A program made the translations under genes and the position numbers. Shown one piece after another: positions 43,353 to 51,967 of a stretch of 64,000 bases of DNA (within the stretch, counting starts at the first letter, position 1; every line of letters begins with the position of its first letter). A model generated the notes under the pieces. That model was given only the letters and a program-made list of their open reading frames with translations, did not search any database and was not told the DNA's origin. The stretch is from Limosilactobacillus oris (GTDB lineage Bacteria > Bacillota > Bacilli > Lactobacillales > Lactobacillaceae), in assembly GCF_025311495.1 (NCBI RefSeq), contig NZ_CP104398.1, positions 806,001 through 870,000 of the forward strand. The letters run 5' to 3'.

Positions 43353-44486
43353 TTACTTCTTGTCCTTCTTATCCTTGGCAGGATTTTGACTATTGATTCC
43401 CTTTTGGGAGTGTACCGGCCGGGCAAAAATCATCCGCCCCGCATCCGTCTGGAGGGCGCTGGTGACCTCGACCTCAATCGGTTGGTTCATGAAGTAACGG
43501 CCATCCTCAACTACGACCATCGTGCCATCATCCAGGTAGGCAACCCCCTGCTGGCGTTCCGTCCCCTTCTTGACCACGACCACGTTGAGCTTTTCGCCTG
43601 GAATGACCCGTGGACGCAGCGACTTTGCCAGGTTATTGATGTTTAAGACATCAACGTTTTGGAACTGGATGACCTTGTTGAGGTTGTAGTCGTTAGTGAC
43701 GATCGCCCCGTTGACCTTCTTGGCGAGGGCAATCAGCTTACTATCGACTTCCGGAATATCCTCAAAATCACCGTCGTACATCTCGATTGGAACGATTTTT
43801 TCCTTGCGCAGCTTATTCAAAATATCTAAGCCCCGCCGACCGCGGACCCGCTTGATGCTTTCGCCCGAGTCAGCAATGTATTGCAGCTCGTAGAGGACGA
43901 AATTCGGCACCAGTAGGGTTCCTTCTAAGAAGCCGGTCTTGACCAGGTCGTAGATCCGCCCATCAATCAGGATATTAGTGTCCAAAATCTTGTAATGGTG
44001 ATAGTTGGCGTCCTGTTGCTTGATGACCTCATGCTGGCCCCCAGCGTCCTTATTGCGGCGCAGGGTTGCCAGGTTTTTCCAATCATCCAACCGTGAGGTC
44101 CCAATCTTGAAACCGTAGTAACTGAAGACAATCATCAGCAGAATCGGCAAAACATTGTTGATTACCGGAATCCGGGTCCGCCAGAGGGGAATTGAAATTA
44201 GGACGGCCAGCACAAGGCCCAGGATCGTGAGCAGGGCCCCAAAGAAGATATAAATCGGGCTCTTGCTGGTCAGGTCATGCTCCACCTGGTGAATCACGTT
44301 CAGGGTTGGCTTCATGAGTGCTAAGGATAATAACCAAAAAATAATAGCACCGATGGCAACATCCATGAAGAACAAAAGCGAACGGTCAAGTTGCCAGTTA
44401 AAAACATCCCAGAGCAGTGGCAGGTAGTAAAAACCAACCGTTGCCCCAAGCAATATATAAATCAAGCGAATTATTCGTTTCAGCAT
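43353..44486 (-). CDS. Membrane-anchored PIN/TRAM domain protein (YacL-like)
   Basis: About 377 residues; ATG 44486 has AAGGAGGG at good spacing, whereas ATG 44495 is only two bases from it. Four transmembrane helices (about 5-140), a PIN nuclease domain starting ILDTNILIDGRIYDL (about 173) with acidic residues, and a C-terminal TRAM domain GEKLNVVVVKKGTERQQGVAYL. Likely an RNase; B. subtilis YacL is the analogue downstream of radA. Gap of 18 bp after radA. Confidence 0.9.
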   Translation of the reverse strand: MLKRIIRLIYILLGATVGFYYLPLLWDVFNWQLDRSLLFFMDVAIGAIIFWLLSLALMKPTLNVIHQVEHDLTSKSPIYIFFGALLTILGLVLAVLISIPLWRTRIPVINNVLPILLMIVFSYYGFKIGTSRLDDWKNLATLRRNKDAGGQHEVIKQQDANYHHYKILDTNILIDGRIYDLVKTGFLEGTLLVPNFVLYELQYIADSGESIKRVRGRRGLDILNKLRKEKIVPIEMYDGDFEDIPEVDSKLIALAKKVNGAIVTNDYNLNKVIQFQNVDVLNINNLAKSLRPRVIPGEKLNVVVVKKGTERQQGVAYLDDGTMVVVEDGRYFMNQPIEVEVTSALQTDAGRMIFARPVHSQKGINSQNPAKDKKDKK

Positions 44487-44512
44487 TAATTGCATCCCTC
44501 CTTAAAATTAAC

Positions 44513-45889
44513 CTAGCCGAGGGCCAGCCGGAGTGCTTCACGTAAAGTCGTAACCCCGACGACCTCAATCCCGGTTGGTGGTGTCCACCCCTTTAAGTTG
44601 TTCTTGGGGATGAAGATTCGTTCAAAGCCGAGCTTCTGCGCCTCAGCGACCCGCTGTTCAATCCGGTTCACCCGGCGAATTTCACCGGTCAAACCGACTT
44701 CGCCAACGAAGGCGTCGGCGGGACGTGTCCCCTTATCCCGGTAGCTGGAAGCAATGCTGACCGCGATTGCCAGGTCGATTGCCGGTTCATCCAGCTTGAC
44801 ACCGCCCGCTGCTTTGAGGTAGGCATCCTGATTTTGCAGCATCAGGTTGGCTCGCTTTTCCAAGACGGCCATTATCAATGATACTCTGTTTCGACTTAAA
44901 CCGGTAGCAGTTCGCTGCGCATTCCCGTAGACCGTGGGAGTCACCAGGGCTTGAATTTCTACCAGAATGGGCCGCGTCCCCTCCAGGGAAACCACTACGG
45001 AAGAACCGGTGGCATCACGAAGTCGTTCCTCAAGAAAAATCTCTGAGGGGTTCTTGACCTCACTGAGGCCGTTGGTGTGCATTTCAAAAATCCCCAGTTC
45101 ATTGGTCGAGCCAAAACGGTTCTTGACCGAGCGGAGGATCCGGTAAGTATGGTGGAGGTCCCCTTCAAAGTAGAGCACTGTGTCCACCATGTGCTCCAGA
45201 ATCTTCGGCCCGGCTAGGGCACCGCCTTTGGTCACGTGGCCCACGACGAAAACCGTAATGTTATTGCTCTTGGCAATTTGCATCAACTGGGCAGTAACTT
45301 CCCGAATTTGAGAAACACTACCGATTGCTGAACTGACGTCCGTTGCCTGCATTGTTTGGACAGAGTCAATCACTACGTATTCGGGCTTGAGGTCACGGAT
45401 CGTTTCCTTAATACTATCCATATTGGTTTCCGGGTAAACATAAAATTCATCCCCGGACACGCCGAGGCGTTCTGCCCGCATCTTAATCTGGGTGCCGCTT
45501 TCCTCTCCTGAAACATACAGGACCCGGTGGTGTTCGTCACTGAGCTGGCCGGAAACCTGAAGAAGGAGGGTTGATTTCCCGATACCGGGATCCCCACCAA
45601 TCAGGATTAGGGAGCCAGGAACGATCCCACCACCGAGAACCCGGTTCAGCTCATTGAGCTTGGTCTTGACCCGGGGCGTTTCCTTACTATTAATTTCACT
45701 AATTTTTTGCGGCTTAGCAACCAACCCGGTCAGGGTCGTCGTTGCCCGCGTCGCCGCGGCCTTGCTTTCTGATTGAACTTGTTCTTCTACCAACGAGTTC
45801 CATTCCCCGCAGTTGGGGCACCGACCAAGGTAACGGCGGGAGCTATAACCGCAATTTTGACACACGTACTGTGTCCGTACCTTTGCCAT
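44513..45889 (-). CDS. radA: DNA repair protein RadA
   Basis: 458 residues: N-terminal zinc finger [18 protein letters not shown], RecA-like ATPase with [12 protein letters not shown] (Walker A, about 97-108), RadA-specific [15 protein letters not shown], and a C-terminal Lon-like domain with a P-L-D/E region. Helicase promoting branch migration in recombination. Part of dut-radA-PIN run. Confidence 0.95.
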   Translation of the reverse strand: MAKVRTQYVCQNCGYSSRRYLGRCPNCGEWNSLVEEQVQSESKAAATRATTTLTGLVAKPQKISEINSKETPRVKTKLNELNRVLGGGIVPGSLILIGGDPGIGKSTLLLQVSGQLSDEHHRVLYVSGEESGTQIKMRAERLGVSGDEFYVYPETNMDSIKETIRDLKPEYVVIDSVQTMQATDVSSAIGSVSQIREVTAQLMQIAKSNNITVFVVGHVTKGGALAGPKILEHMVDTVLYFEGDLHHTYRILRSVKNRFGSTNELGIFEMHTNGLSEVKNPSEIFLEERLRDATGSSVVVSLEGTRPILVEIQALVTPTVYGNAQRTATGLSRNRVSLIMAVLEKRANLMLQNQDAYLKAAGGVKLDEPAIDLAIAVSIASSYRDKGTRPADAFVGEVGLTGEIRRVNRIEQRVAEAQKLGFERIFIPKNNLKGWTPPTGIEVVGVTTLREALRLALG

Positions 45890-45902
45890 TCCTTATTTCT
45901 CC

Positions 45903-46445
45903 TTACTTTTTCGTTGAACCAAAGCCACCTGTCCGCTGGGCCTGGGGGGCTGTTTCTTCATCGGCAAGCAGGTAGGGCAGGAAAATTCCCTGGCCAATCC
46001 GTTCGCCCTTCTTGATGTGGTAATCTTTCAAGCCAAAGTTAATTAATTGGAAGAAAATTTCTCCCTCGTTGCTCTCGTTGTCATAGTAGTCGGCATCAAC
46101 AATCCCGATTCCGTTGGGCAGGATTAGCCGCCGCTTGAGAGGACCACTCGACCGGTTGGCTAACAGGAGAAACTCGTCCTTGCCCATGTAGGCCTTGATG
46201 CCAGTTGGGACCAGGTATGGTTTCAGGCACTTATCCGCCGCCTGAAAATCAGCGTCGCCCAGCTGCTTTTGCTGGTGAAGGGTCCACAGTGCTTTGAGAA
46301 AATTCCCCTTCCAGATTGACGGGAGGGTAAAATCTTCTGAGGCAGCAAAATCATACCCTGCGGCCTGAGCTGTCTGCCGCTGGGGGAGGGTTAGCCCCTG
46401 GTCCTTCTTGGCCGTGACAATTTTAAATCCACGTTTCACTTTCAT
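45903..46445 (-). CDS. dut: dUTP diphosphatase, trimeric type
   Basis: 180 residues. Motifs: AGYDFAASEDF (1), LLANRSSGPLKRRLILPNGIGIVDADYYDN (2 and 3), and C-terminal RTGGFGSTKK (motif 5, the Gly-rich lid). An internal extension between motifs 1 and 2 makes it somewhat longer than the ~150-residue standard, as in other lactobacilli. Removes dUTP and supplies dUMP. Starts the leftward radA transcript. Confidence 0.93.
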   Translation of the reverse strand: MKVKRGFKIVTAKKDQGLTLPQRQTAQAAGYDFAASEDFTLPSIWKGNFLKALWTLHQQKQLGDADFQAADKCLKPYLVPTGIKAYMGKDEFLLLANRSSGPLKRRLILPNGIGIVDADYYDNESNEGEIFFQLINFGLKDYHIKKGERIGQGIFLPYLLADEETAPQAQRTGGFGSTKK

Positions 46446-46567
46446 TCACCTCGTTAACGTAATCAGTGCTTTTAATATTATAGGATAGATTAAAAGTGAA
46501 TGGTATTGCTTAGCTTGACTTTTCAGCTGACTTTATTGAAAATTAAAGTTGATTGGATGTGATTAAG

Positions 46568-46864
46568 ATGCAATTTCAAGTTGAAGATCACCGGATTGTT
46601 GCCAGCGACCCTGGTCAGCCGTTGATTGGCGAAATCAGTTTCCCCGCCGTCAGCGACGACCGGGTCGTGGTGGAGCGTGTGTTTGTCCACCCTGATTACC
46701 AGGGCCAAGGCATCGCTGCCCGGCTGGTCCAACACTTTGTGGACTACGCCAAGGAACAGCACTGGACCGTCAAGTTAATGTGTCCTTACGCTAAGGCCCA
46801 GTTTAAGCAGCATCTGGAATACCAAGAACTGCTATTGCCAAAAGATCGGATCAATCTCAACTAG
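46568..46864 (+). CDS. GNAT-like N-acetyltransferase (YidJ type)
   Basis: About 99 residues, short GNAT fold of the Gcn5-related YjdJ/YidJ group. Acetyl-CoA pyrophosphate loop lies in [17 protein letters not shown] (Q/R-x-x-G-x-G/A). Start ATG 46568 chosen; a TTG at 46553 is the alternative and both have weak ribosome-binding sites. Substrate unknown. Ends 10 bp before rpiA, so probably co-transcribed. Confidence 0.85.
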   Translation: MQFQVEDHRIVASDPGQPLIGEISFPAVSDDRVVVERVFVHPDYQGQGIAARLVQHFVDYAKEQHWTVKLMCPYAKAQFKQHLEYQELLLPKDRINLN

Positions 46865-46874
46865 GAGGATGAAA

Positions 46875-47558
46875 ATGAATCAAGACGAATTAAAAGCACA
46901 AACGGGACGGGAATCTGTCAAGTACATTAAGTCCGGCATGATCGTCGGCCTGGGAACGGGCTCCACGGTCCGCTACATGGTCGATGAACTCGGTAAGCAG
47001 GTCCAGGAAGGCAAGCTCACCGACATCATCGGGGTTACGACCTCCACCCGGACGGCTAAACAGGCCCGGGACCTGGGAATTACCATCAAGGATATTGACG
47101 ACGTTGACCACATCGACCTGTGCATTGACGGAGCCGACGAGGTCAGCGACGACTTCCAGGGAATCAAGGGTGGCGGTGGCGCCCTCCTCTGGGAAAAGAT
47201 CGTTGCCAATGCCTCCAACAAGATCATTTGGATCGTTGACGAAAGCAAGCTGGTCCACAAGCTCGGCAAGTTCCCGTTGCCAGTCGAAGTCATCCCCTTT
47301 GGCGCTCAACTGGTCTTCAACCGGCTGGAAAAGAAGGACTACAAGCCAAGCTGGCGGATGGACGGTGACCACAAGTTCCTGACTGACGAGAAGAACTACA
47401 TCATCGACCTCCACCTGGAAGAAATTGACCACCCGGTAGAACTGGCCGACGAACTGATCCACATGGTCGGGCTCGTTGAAACCGGTCTCTTCCTCAACCG
47501 GGTCAACGACGTCATCGTCGGCACCCAGAATGGTCCGAAAATTTTGCACGCCCGGTAA
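46875..47558 (+). CDS. rpiA: Ribose-5-phosphate isomerase A
   Basis: About 227 residues from ATG 46875; AGGAGG abuts an earlier ATG (46869) with no spacer. Motifs [12 protein letters not shown] (phosphate loop), CIDGADEV with the catalytic Asp, and [13 protein letters not shown]. It interconverts ribose-5- and ribulose-5-phosphate, feeding nucleotide synthesis and the phosphoketolase pathway. Confidence 0.97.
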   Translation: MNQDELKAQTGRESVKYIKSGMIVGLGTGSTVRYMVDELGKQVQEGKLTDIIGVTTSTRTAKQARDLGITIKDIDDVDHIDLCIDGADEVSDDFQGIKGGGGALLWEKIVANASNKIIWIVDESKLVHKLGKFPLPVEVIPFGAQLVFNRLEKKDYKPSWRMDGDHKFLTDEKNYIIDLHLEEIDHPVELADELIHMVGLVETGLFLNRVNDVIVGTQNGPKILHAR

Positions 47559-47571
47559 CGGATATTTAGAT

Positions 47572-47760
47572 AAGAGGCTGGGAACTAACCCAACCTTTTA
47601 ATATTTTAAAGCTAGTAATGCCTCAACGCAGTAGCTGGCTGGTAGTTCAAGCGCTGATAAATCAGCATTTGAGCTACCCCAAATAGGCTTGCTGCGCGGC
47701 GTATCCATCCTTGCGGGGGTGGGACTACGAACTAGACAAGCTAGTTCTGTCCCACTCCCT
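47572..47760. repeat. Family D repeat, copy 3 (inverted), including rpiA terminator
   Basis: Inverse of the elements at 34.4 and 36.0 kb: starts AAGAGGCTGGG/CCCAACC (47574-47597, followed by TTTT, acting as rpiA terminator), then AATGCCTCAACGCAGTAGCTGG and CGCTGATAAATCAGC. The distal part (47700-47760) diverges into a separate hairpin AGTGGGACAGAACTAG / CTAG..GTCCCAC. Confidence 0.78.
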
Positions 47761-47810
47761 GTTCGTTTTGTTTTATAATAAAGTTTAAGTAATGCTAAGG
47801 AGGATTTTTA

Positions 47811-49151
47811 ATGAGTTTTTCCATTTCTAACGAAGACATCGCTAATTTCCGGGCCGACTACAACAGCCGGCGGGACAGTCGCGTCTTAGAGCGCACCGTC
47901 ACCAAAAACGGGGTCCGCAATGCCAGCTTTGATTGGCACTCCATTGCTGACGACACCCCGCACTTTTCGATTGACCTCAAGACGGGAGACGTAGCTGACC
48001 AAAAGCAATCCGGCCGCTGCTGGATGTTCGCCGCCCTCAACACCATGCGTCACGAGATGCAGCAGAAGTTCAACCTGCCCGACAACTTTGAGCTCTCCCA
48101 GGCCTACCAATTCTTCTGGGACAAGTTTGAAAAGGCCAACTACTTCTACGAAAACGTTATTCGGACGGCCAACAAGCCCACCGATAGCCGGAAGGTAGCC
48201 TGGCTGATGGCTGCACCGCAAAGCGATGGTGGACAATGGGATATGCTTTGTGCCCTAATCAGCAAGTACGGGGTGATGCCAAAGGCCGCCATGCCAGAAT
48301 CATTCAACTCCAGCAACTCCCGGGGAATCAACGACGTCTTAAACAACAAGCTCCGCCACGACGCCGTCATCTTGCGGGGGATGATCAACAACGACCACGC
48401 CAGCAAAGACGAATTAAACGCTACCCGGCAGAAGATGCTCAACGAGGTCTACCGGATGCTGGCCTACACTTTTGGCGAACCAGTCCAACACTTTGACTTC
48501 GAATACCGGACCAAGAAGGACAATGAATACCACCGCGATGCCAACATCACGCCACAGGAATTCTTTAAGAAGTACGTCGGCTGGAACCTGGACGACTACG
48601 TATCAATCATCCAGGCCCCAACCGCGGACAAGAAGTACCACCAGACCTACACCATTGATATGCTGGGGAACGTGGTCGGGGGCCGCCAGATCAAGCACCT
48701 CAACCTGCCAATGGACGAATTCAAGCAGCTGGCGATTGACCAGTTAAAGGCCGGTGAAAGCGTTTGGTTCGGTTCCGATGTCGTTAAGTACTCCGAAACC
48801 AAGCTCGGAATCATGGCCCTCAACACCTACAAGTACGACGAACTCTTCGACGTGGACCTCGACATGACCAAGGCCGAAATGCTTGATTACGGTCAGAGCA
48901 TGATGGACCACGCAATGGTCTTGACCGGGGTTGATATTGTGGACGGCAAACCAACCAAGTGGAAGGTCGAAAACTCCTGGGGCAATAAGGTCGGTCACAA
49001 GGGCTACTTCGTCATGAGCAACGAGTGGATGGACCAGTACTGCTTCCAGGTTGTCATCAACAAGAAGTACCTGTCTGACAAGCTACTGAAGGAACAGGCG
49101 CAAGACCCAATCGTTCTCAAGCCATGGGACCCAATGGGAACGCTGGCCTAA
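47811..49151 (+). CDS. pepC: Aminopeptidase C (bleomycin hydrolase family)
   Basis: 446 residues, C1B cysteine peptidase that forms a hexameric barrel in the cytosol. Catalytic Cys in QKQSGRCWMFAALN (about residue 70), His in MMDHAMVLTGVD (about 365), Asn in WKVENSWGNKVGH (about 387). It takes N-terminal residues from peptides after casein/peptide uptake. Strong AAGGAGG and own terminator: monocistronic. Confidence 0.97.
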   Translation: MSFSISNEDIANFRADYNSRRDSRVLERTVTKNGVRNASFDWHSIADDTPHFSIDLKTGDVADQKQSGRCWMFAALNTMRHEMQQKFNLPDNFELSQAYQFFWDKFEKANYFYENVIRTANKPTDSRKVAWLMAAPQSDGGQWDMLCALISKYGVMPKAAMPESFNSSNSRGINDVLNNKLRHDAVILRGMINNDHASKDELNATRQKMLNEVYRMLAYTFGEPVQHFDFEYRTKKDNEYHRDANITPQEFFKKYVGWNLDDYVSIIQAPTADKKYHQTYTIDMLGNVVGGRQIKHLNLPMDEFKQLAIDQLKAGESVWFGSDVVKYSETKLGIMALNTYKYDELFDVDLDMTKAEMLDYGQSMMDHAMVLTGVDIVDGKPTKWKVENSWGNKVGHKGYFVMSNEWMDQYCFQVVINKKYLSDKLLKEQAQDPIVLKPWDPMGTLA

Positions 49152-49173
49152 GAAAATAAATTTAATGGATAGC

Positions 49174-49217
49174 AAAAGGTCGTAACTGGACGAAATTTCG
49201 TCCGGCTACGACCTTTT
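49174..49217 (+). terminator. Bidirectional terminator of pepC and the esterase
   Basis: AAAAGGTCGTA (49174-49184) pairs with TACGACCTTTT (49207-49217), with inner pair GGACGAAA/TTTCGTCC. T-runs exist on both strands between the convergent genes. Confidence 0.88.
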
Positions 49218-49220
49218 TAC

Positions 49221-50087
49221 TTACTTCACTTTTTTATCCAAGAATTCCAGAACGGTCTGGTAGATTCGTTCGCTCCAGAAATCCTTTTCGTGGTTGGCAC
49301 CCTTTACCCGGTAAGCGGCAACATCATAGCCGTCCGCTTCCAGCTTATCGTACATCTTGACCATTTGCTGGTAAGGGACGACCTTGTCAGCATCGCCGTG
49401 AAAGAGAAGGAATGGCGGGTAATCCTGTCCCGGTTTGACTTGGTCGAGCGGGCTCATATCCTTAGCGATTTCCGGCCACTTCTTGCGATCCATCCCCAGC
49501 AAGCAGAACTTGAGCAGTTCGCTGCCCGGGACCGCCGCCGTGTAGTCGAAGGTGTCGAGCACGTCCATCGGGGCAAAGCAGCTGACGACCGCGTTGACCC
49601 GGTCAGACTCGGTCCGATAGAGGTGACCAGCATAACGGGGATCATCACCGGTCAGGCCGACCAGCATTGCCGCGTTGGCACCGGAGGACGTCCCCCAAAT
49701 CGCTACCCGGTCGGGATCAATCGCAAACTTAACTGCTCGCCGCCGCAGGTAGCGGATGGCCGTCTTAACGTCCTCCAGGAAGGCCGGGAACGGGTAGCCA
49801 TCGAGGGTATTCCGGTGTTGAACTGTCGCCACGACATAGCCCGCCTTAACAAACTGAACCAGCTGGGGAATCTGTTCCCCCATCTTGCCAACCCGCCAGG
49901 AGCTACCCTGGACAAAGACGATCAGCGGCCGGGGCGCAGGATGGTACTTGAGGGGGAAGCGCTGGGTCCAGGGCTCCAGAATCGCCATTTTAAGCGGCCG
50001 CCCATCCACCGCCGCGTAAGTAACGTTGTCAATCAGGCGTACCTGTCCTGTCAGCTCTGGATTATTTTCAATCTCATGAATTACCAT
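49221..50087 (-). CDS. Alpha/beta hydrolase, esterase (BD-FAE/HSL-like)
   Basis: 288 residues. Nucleophile elbow WGTSSGANAAM (G-x-S-x-G, about residue 132-142), oxyanion region LIVFVQGSSW in place of HGGG, Asp in LFHGDADKVVP and His in KGANHEKDFW. Cytoplasmic carboxylesterase; substrate unknown. Its ATG lies one base after the gpmA stop, so the pair is translationally coupled. Confidence 0.88.
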   Translation of the reverse strand: MVIHEIENNPELTGQVRLIDNVTYAAVDGRPLKMAILEPWTQRFPLKYHPAPRPLIVFVQGSSWRVGKMGEQIPQLVQFVKAGYVVATVQHRNTLDGYPFPAFLEDVKTAIRYLRRRAVKFAIDPDRVAIWGTSSGANAAMLVGLTGDDPRYAGHLYRTESDRVNAVVSCFAPMDVLDTFDYTAAVPGSELLKFCLLGMDRKKWPEIAKDMSPLDQVKPGQDYPPFLLFHGDADKVVPYQQMVKMYDKLEADGYDVAAYRVKGANHEKDFWSERIYQTVLEFLDKKVK

Positions 50088-50088
50088 C

Positions 50089-50778
50089 TTATTCGTCCTC
50101 CGTCGTGATAAAGGTCTTCTTAACTACGTGCAGGTGCTCATCGAACCGGTACCAGATTGGCTTGCCATTTGGTACTTCAACCTGGTCAATCTCATCGTCT
50201 GGAATTTTATCCAGGTATTTAATCAGGGCCCGCAACGAACTCCCATGGGCTACGATCAGTTGGTTTTTGCCGTCCAGGAGCCGGGGAGCCACCTGGTCTT
50301 GCCAAAACGGTAGCAAGCGCCGCTGGGTCATCGCCAGGCTTTCGCTCAACGGCATCTGTACTCCAAGCCGGTCATAACGGCGGTCATGCTGGTGGTGAGC
50401 CAGTTTCGGCGGTACTTCGGTATAACCTCGCCGCCAGCGGTGCAGCTGGTCAGCACCGACTTCCGCCTTCACAACAGCTTTATTACGCCCGGACAAGGCG
50501 CCATAGTGGCGTTCGTTCAAGCGCCAGGTCTTGTGGACCGGAATATATAACTGGTCAATTTCACCCAAAATAATATTAGTCGTGACAATCGCCCGGGCCA
50601 TGTAGGACGTGTTGGCATCGGCGAATTGAATGCCGGTCCGCTTGAGTGCCTTGCCGACCGCGACGCCCTGCTCAATTCCCTTCGGTGTCAGCGGGACATC
50701 CGTCCAACCGGTGAAAATGTTATCCCGGTTGGCCTGGCTCTGACCATGACGAACGATTACTAAGTCTACCATCTTCAT
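50089..50778 (-). CDS. 2,3-bisphosphoglycerate-dependent phosphoglycerate mutase (divergent)
   Basis: 229 residues, histidine phosphatase superfamily. Phospho-His in LVIVRHGQSQANRDNIFTGWTDVPLT (about residue 10), RLNERHYGALSGRNKA with the GpmA-type ERHYG motif, and second His in VAHGSSLRALIKYL. Compared with usual GpmA it has substitutions around the core (TSYMARAIVTT, AHHQHDRRYDRLGV). It may be a second mutase-like enzyme rather than the main glycolytic copy. In operon with the esterase. Confidence 0.85.
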   Translation of the reverse strand: MKMVDLVIVRHGQSQANRDNIFTGWTDVPLTPKGIEQGVAVGKALKRTGIQFADANTSYMARAIVTTNIILGEIDQLYIPVHKTWRLNERHYGALSGRNKAVVKAEVGADQLHRWRRGYTEVPPKLAHHQHDRRYDRLGVQMPLSESLAMTQRRLLPFWQDQVAPRLLDGKNQLIVAHGSSLRALIKYLDKIPDDEIDQVEVPNGKPIWYRFDEHLHVVKKTFITTEDE

Positions 50779-50838
50779 TCTCGCACTCCCTTTACCTTTT
50801 CAATAATAGCGTACTTTCGTTGCCTTTACCAAGAAATC

Positions 50839-51789
50839 CTACAGGAAGGTCTTGATGATTACCATTAGGATTGGAATCACAATCACACTTAAAACCGTCG
50901 TTTCCGTCACCATGATGGCGGCGTAGCTATCGTCAGCGTGGTAGAGTTTCGAAACAACCGGGGCGTTAGTCATTACTGGCATCGCAGCCTGGAGAATAAA
51001 GACCTGCTTCATCAGCGGCGACATTGAACTCGGCAATACCAACAGGGCCATCAACGCGGGTGCAAAGAGGAAGCGACCCAGCAAAATCCCCCAGGCGTCC
51101 CGGGAAAGCCGCATCCGGCTGAGGCCGGCGTTGGAAATCGCAATCCCGATAAAGATCATCGACATTGGAATCGTCAGGGCGCCGATGTAAGAGAGGTCAC
51201 TCATGATAAACTTCGGCAGGCTGACGTGGAGCATTACTAAAATGACCCCCAGGATAAAGCCCAGCAGTGGCGGTGAAAAAATCTTCTTGATGGCCGTGAG
51301 TGGGTCGATCTTGGCCTCGTGCAAACCGTCTTTTTGAATCAGCCAGACACCAAGCGTCCAGAAGAAGGTCGTGTTCGCCATGTAGTAGACGAGAACGTAC
51401 GGGATTGATGAGTTGCCGAATAGGGCAAGGTTGATGGGCAGGCCGATAAAGACGGTATTGGAATTAAAAAACATCGACGAAAAGAGACCAATGTGGGCGC
51501 GCTTGATGCCAATTGCCCGTGCCACCGCAAAGGAAAGGGCAAAGAGAATCAGCATGGAAATCACCGGATAGCGAAGGTCCGGTAGCAGGGTCTTCAACTG
51601 CTCCGCCGAAAAGTCGTGCATGATCGTGGTCACCATGTAGCACGGAAGCGAGATTTGGGTGACAAGCCGGGAAATAACTCGGGGCGATTGTTCGTTAAAC
51701 CAGCCGCGCTCGTTCAGCACGAAGCCGACGACGACCATTATTAGGATAATCAGGACACCGGAGACGGCGGACAGGAAGATGGAGATCAT
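50839..51789 (-). CDS. AEC family (auxin efflux carrier-like) transporter
   Basis: About 316 residues, ten hydrophobic helices in two inverted halves. Asn/Pro-containing crossover helices appear in FFNSNTVFIGLPI and LQAAMPVMTNAPVV. Lactic acid bacterial members include malate permease MleP, but substrate is not deducible. Start ATG 51789 favoured over GTG 51807; neither has a strong ribosome-binding site. Monocistronic. Confidence 0.87.
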   Translation of the reverse strand: MISIFLSAVSGVLIILIMVVVGFVLNERGWFNEQSPRVISRLVTQISLPCYMVTTIMHDFSAEQLKTLLPDLRYPVISMLILFALSFAVARAIGIKRAHIGLFSSMFFNSNTVFIGLPINLALFGNSSIPYVLVYYMANTTFFWTLGVWLIQKDGLHEAKIDPLTAIKKIFSPPLLGFILGVILVMLHVSLPKFIMSDLSYIGALTIPMSMIFIGIAISNAGLSRMRLSRDAWGILLGRFLFAPALMALLVLPSSMSPLMKQVFILQAAMPVMTNAPVVSKLYHADDSYAAIMVTETTVLSVIVIPILMVIIKTFL

Positions 51790-51967
51790 TTTTTCATCTG
51801 CTTTCACTCATAAGATACCGTTATTGTACACCCCGAAAGCGATTCCACGTTGGCGGATTTTGCGACAATTTGGGTAAAACGGTTCAAATTCATTCAGCAG
51901 CCTAATACTAATTAGCTTATAATAGTAATAATTGTGTTAACTACTAAAGTAAAATGTGAGATGGATA

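Noticed and set aside
46890-47549. 219-codon minus-strand ORF
   Set aside because: Entirely opposite rpiA, whose motifs and ribosome-binding site are clear.
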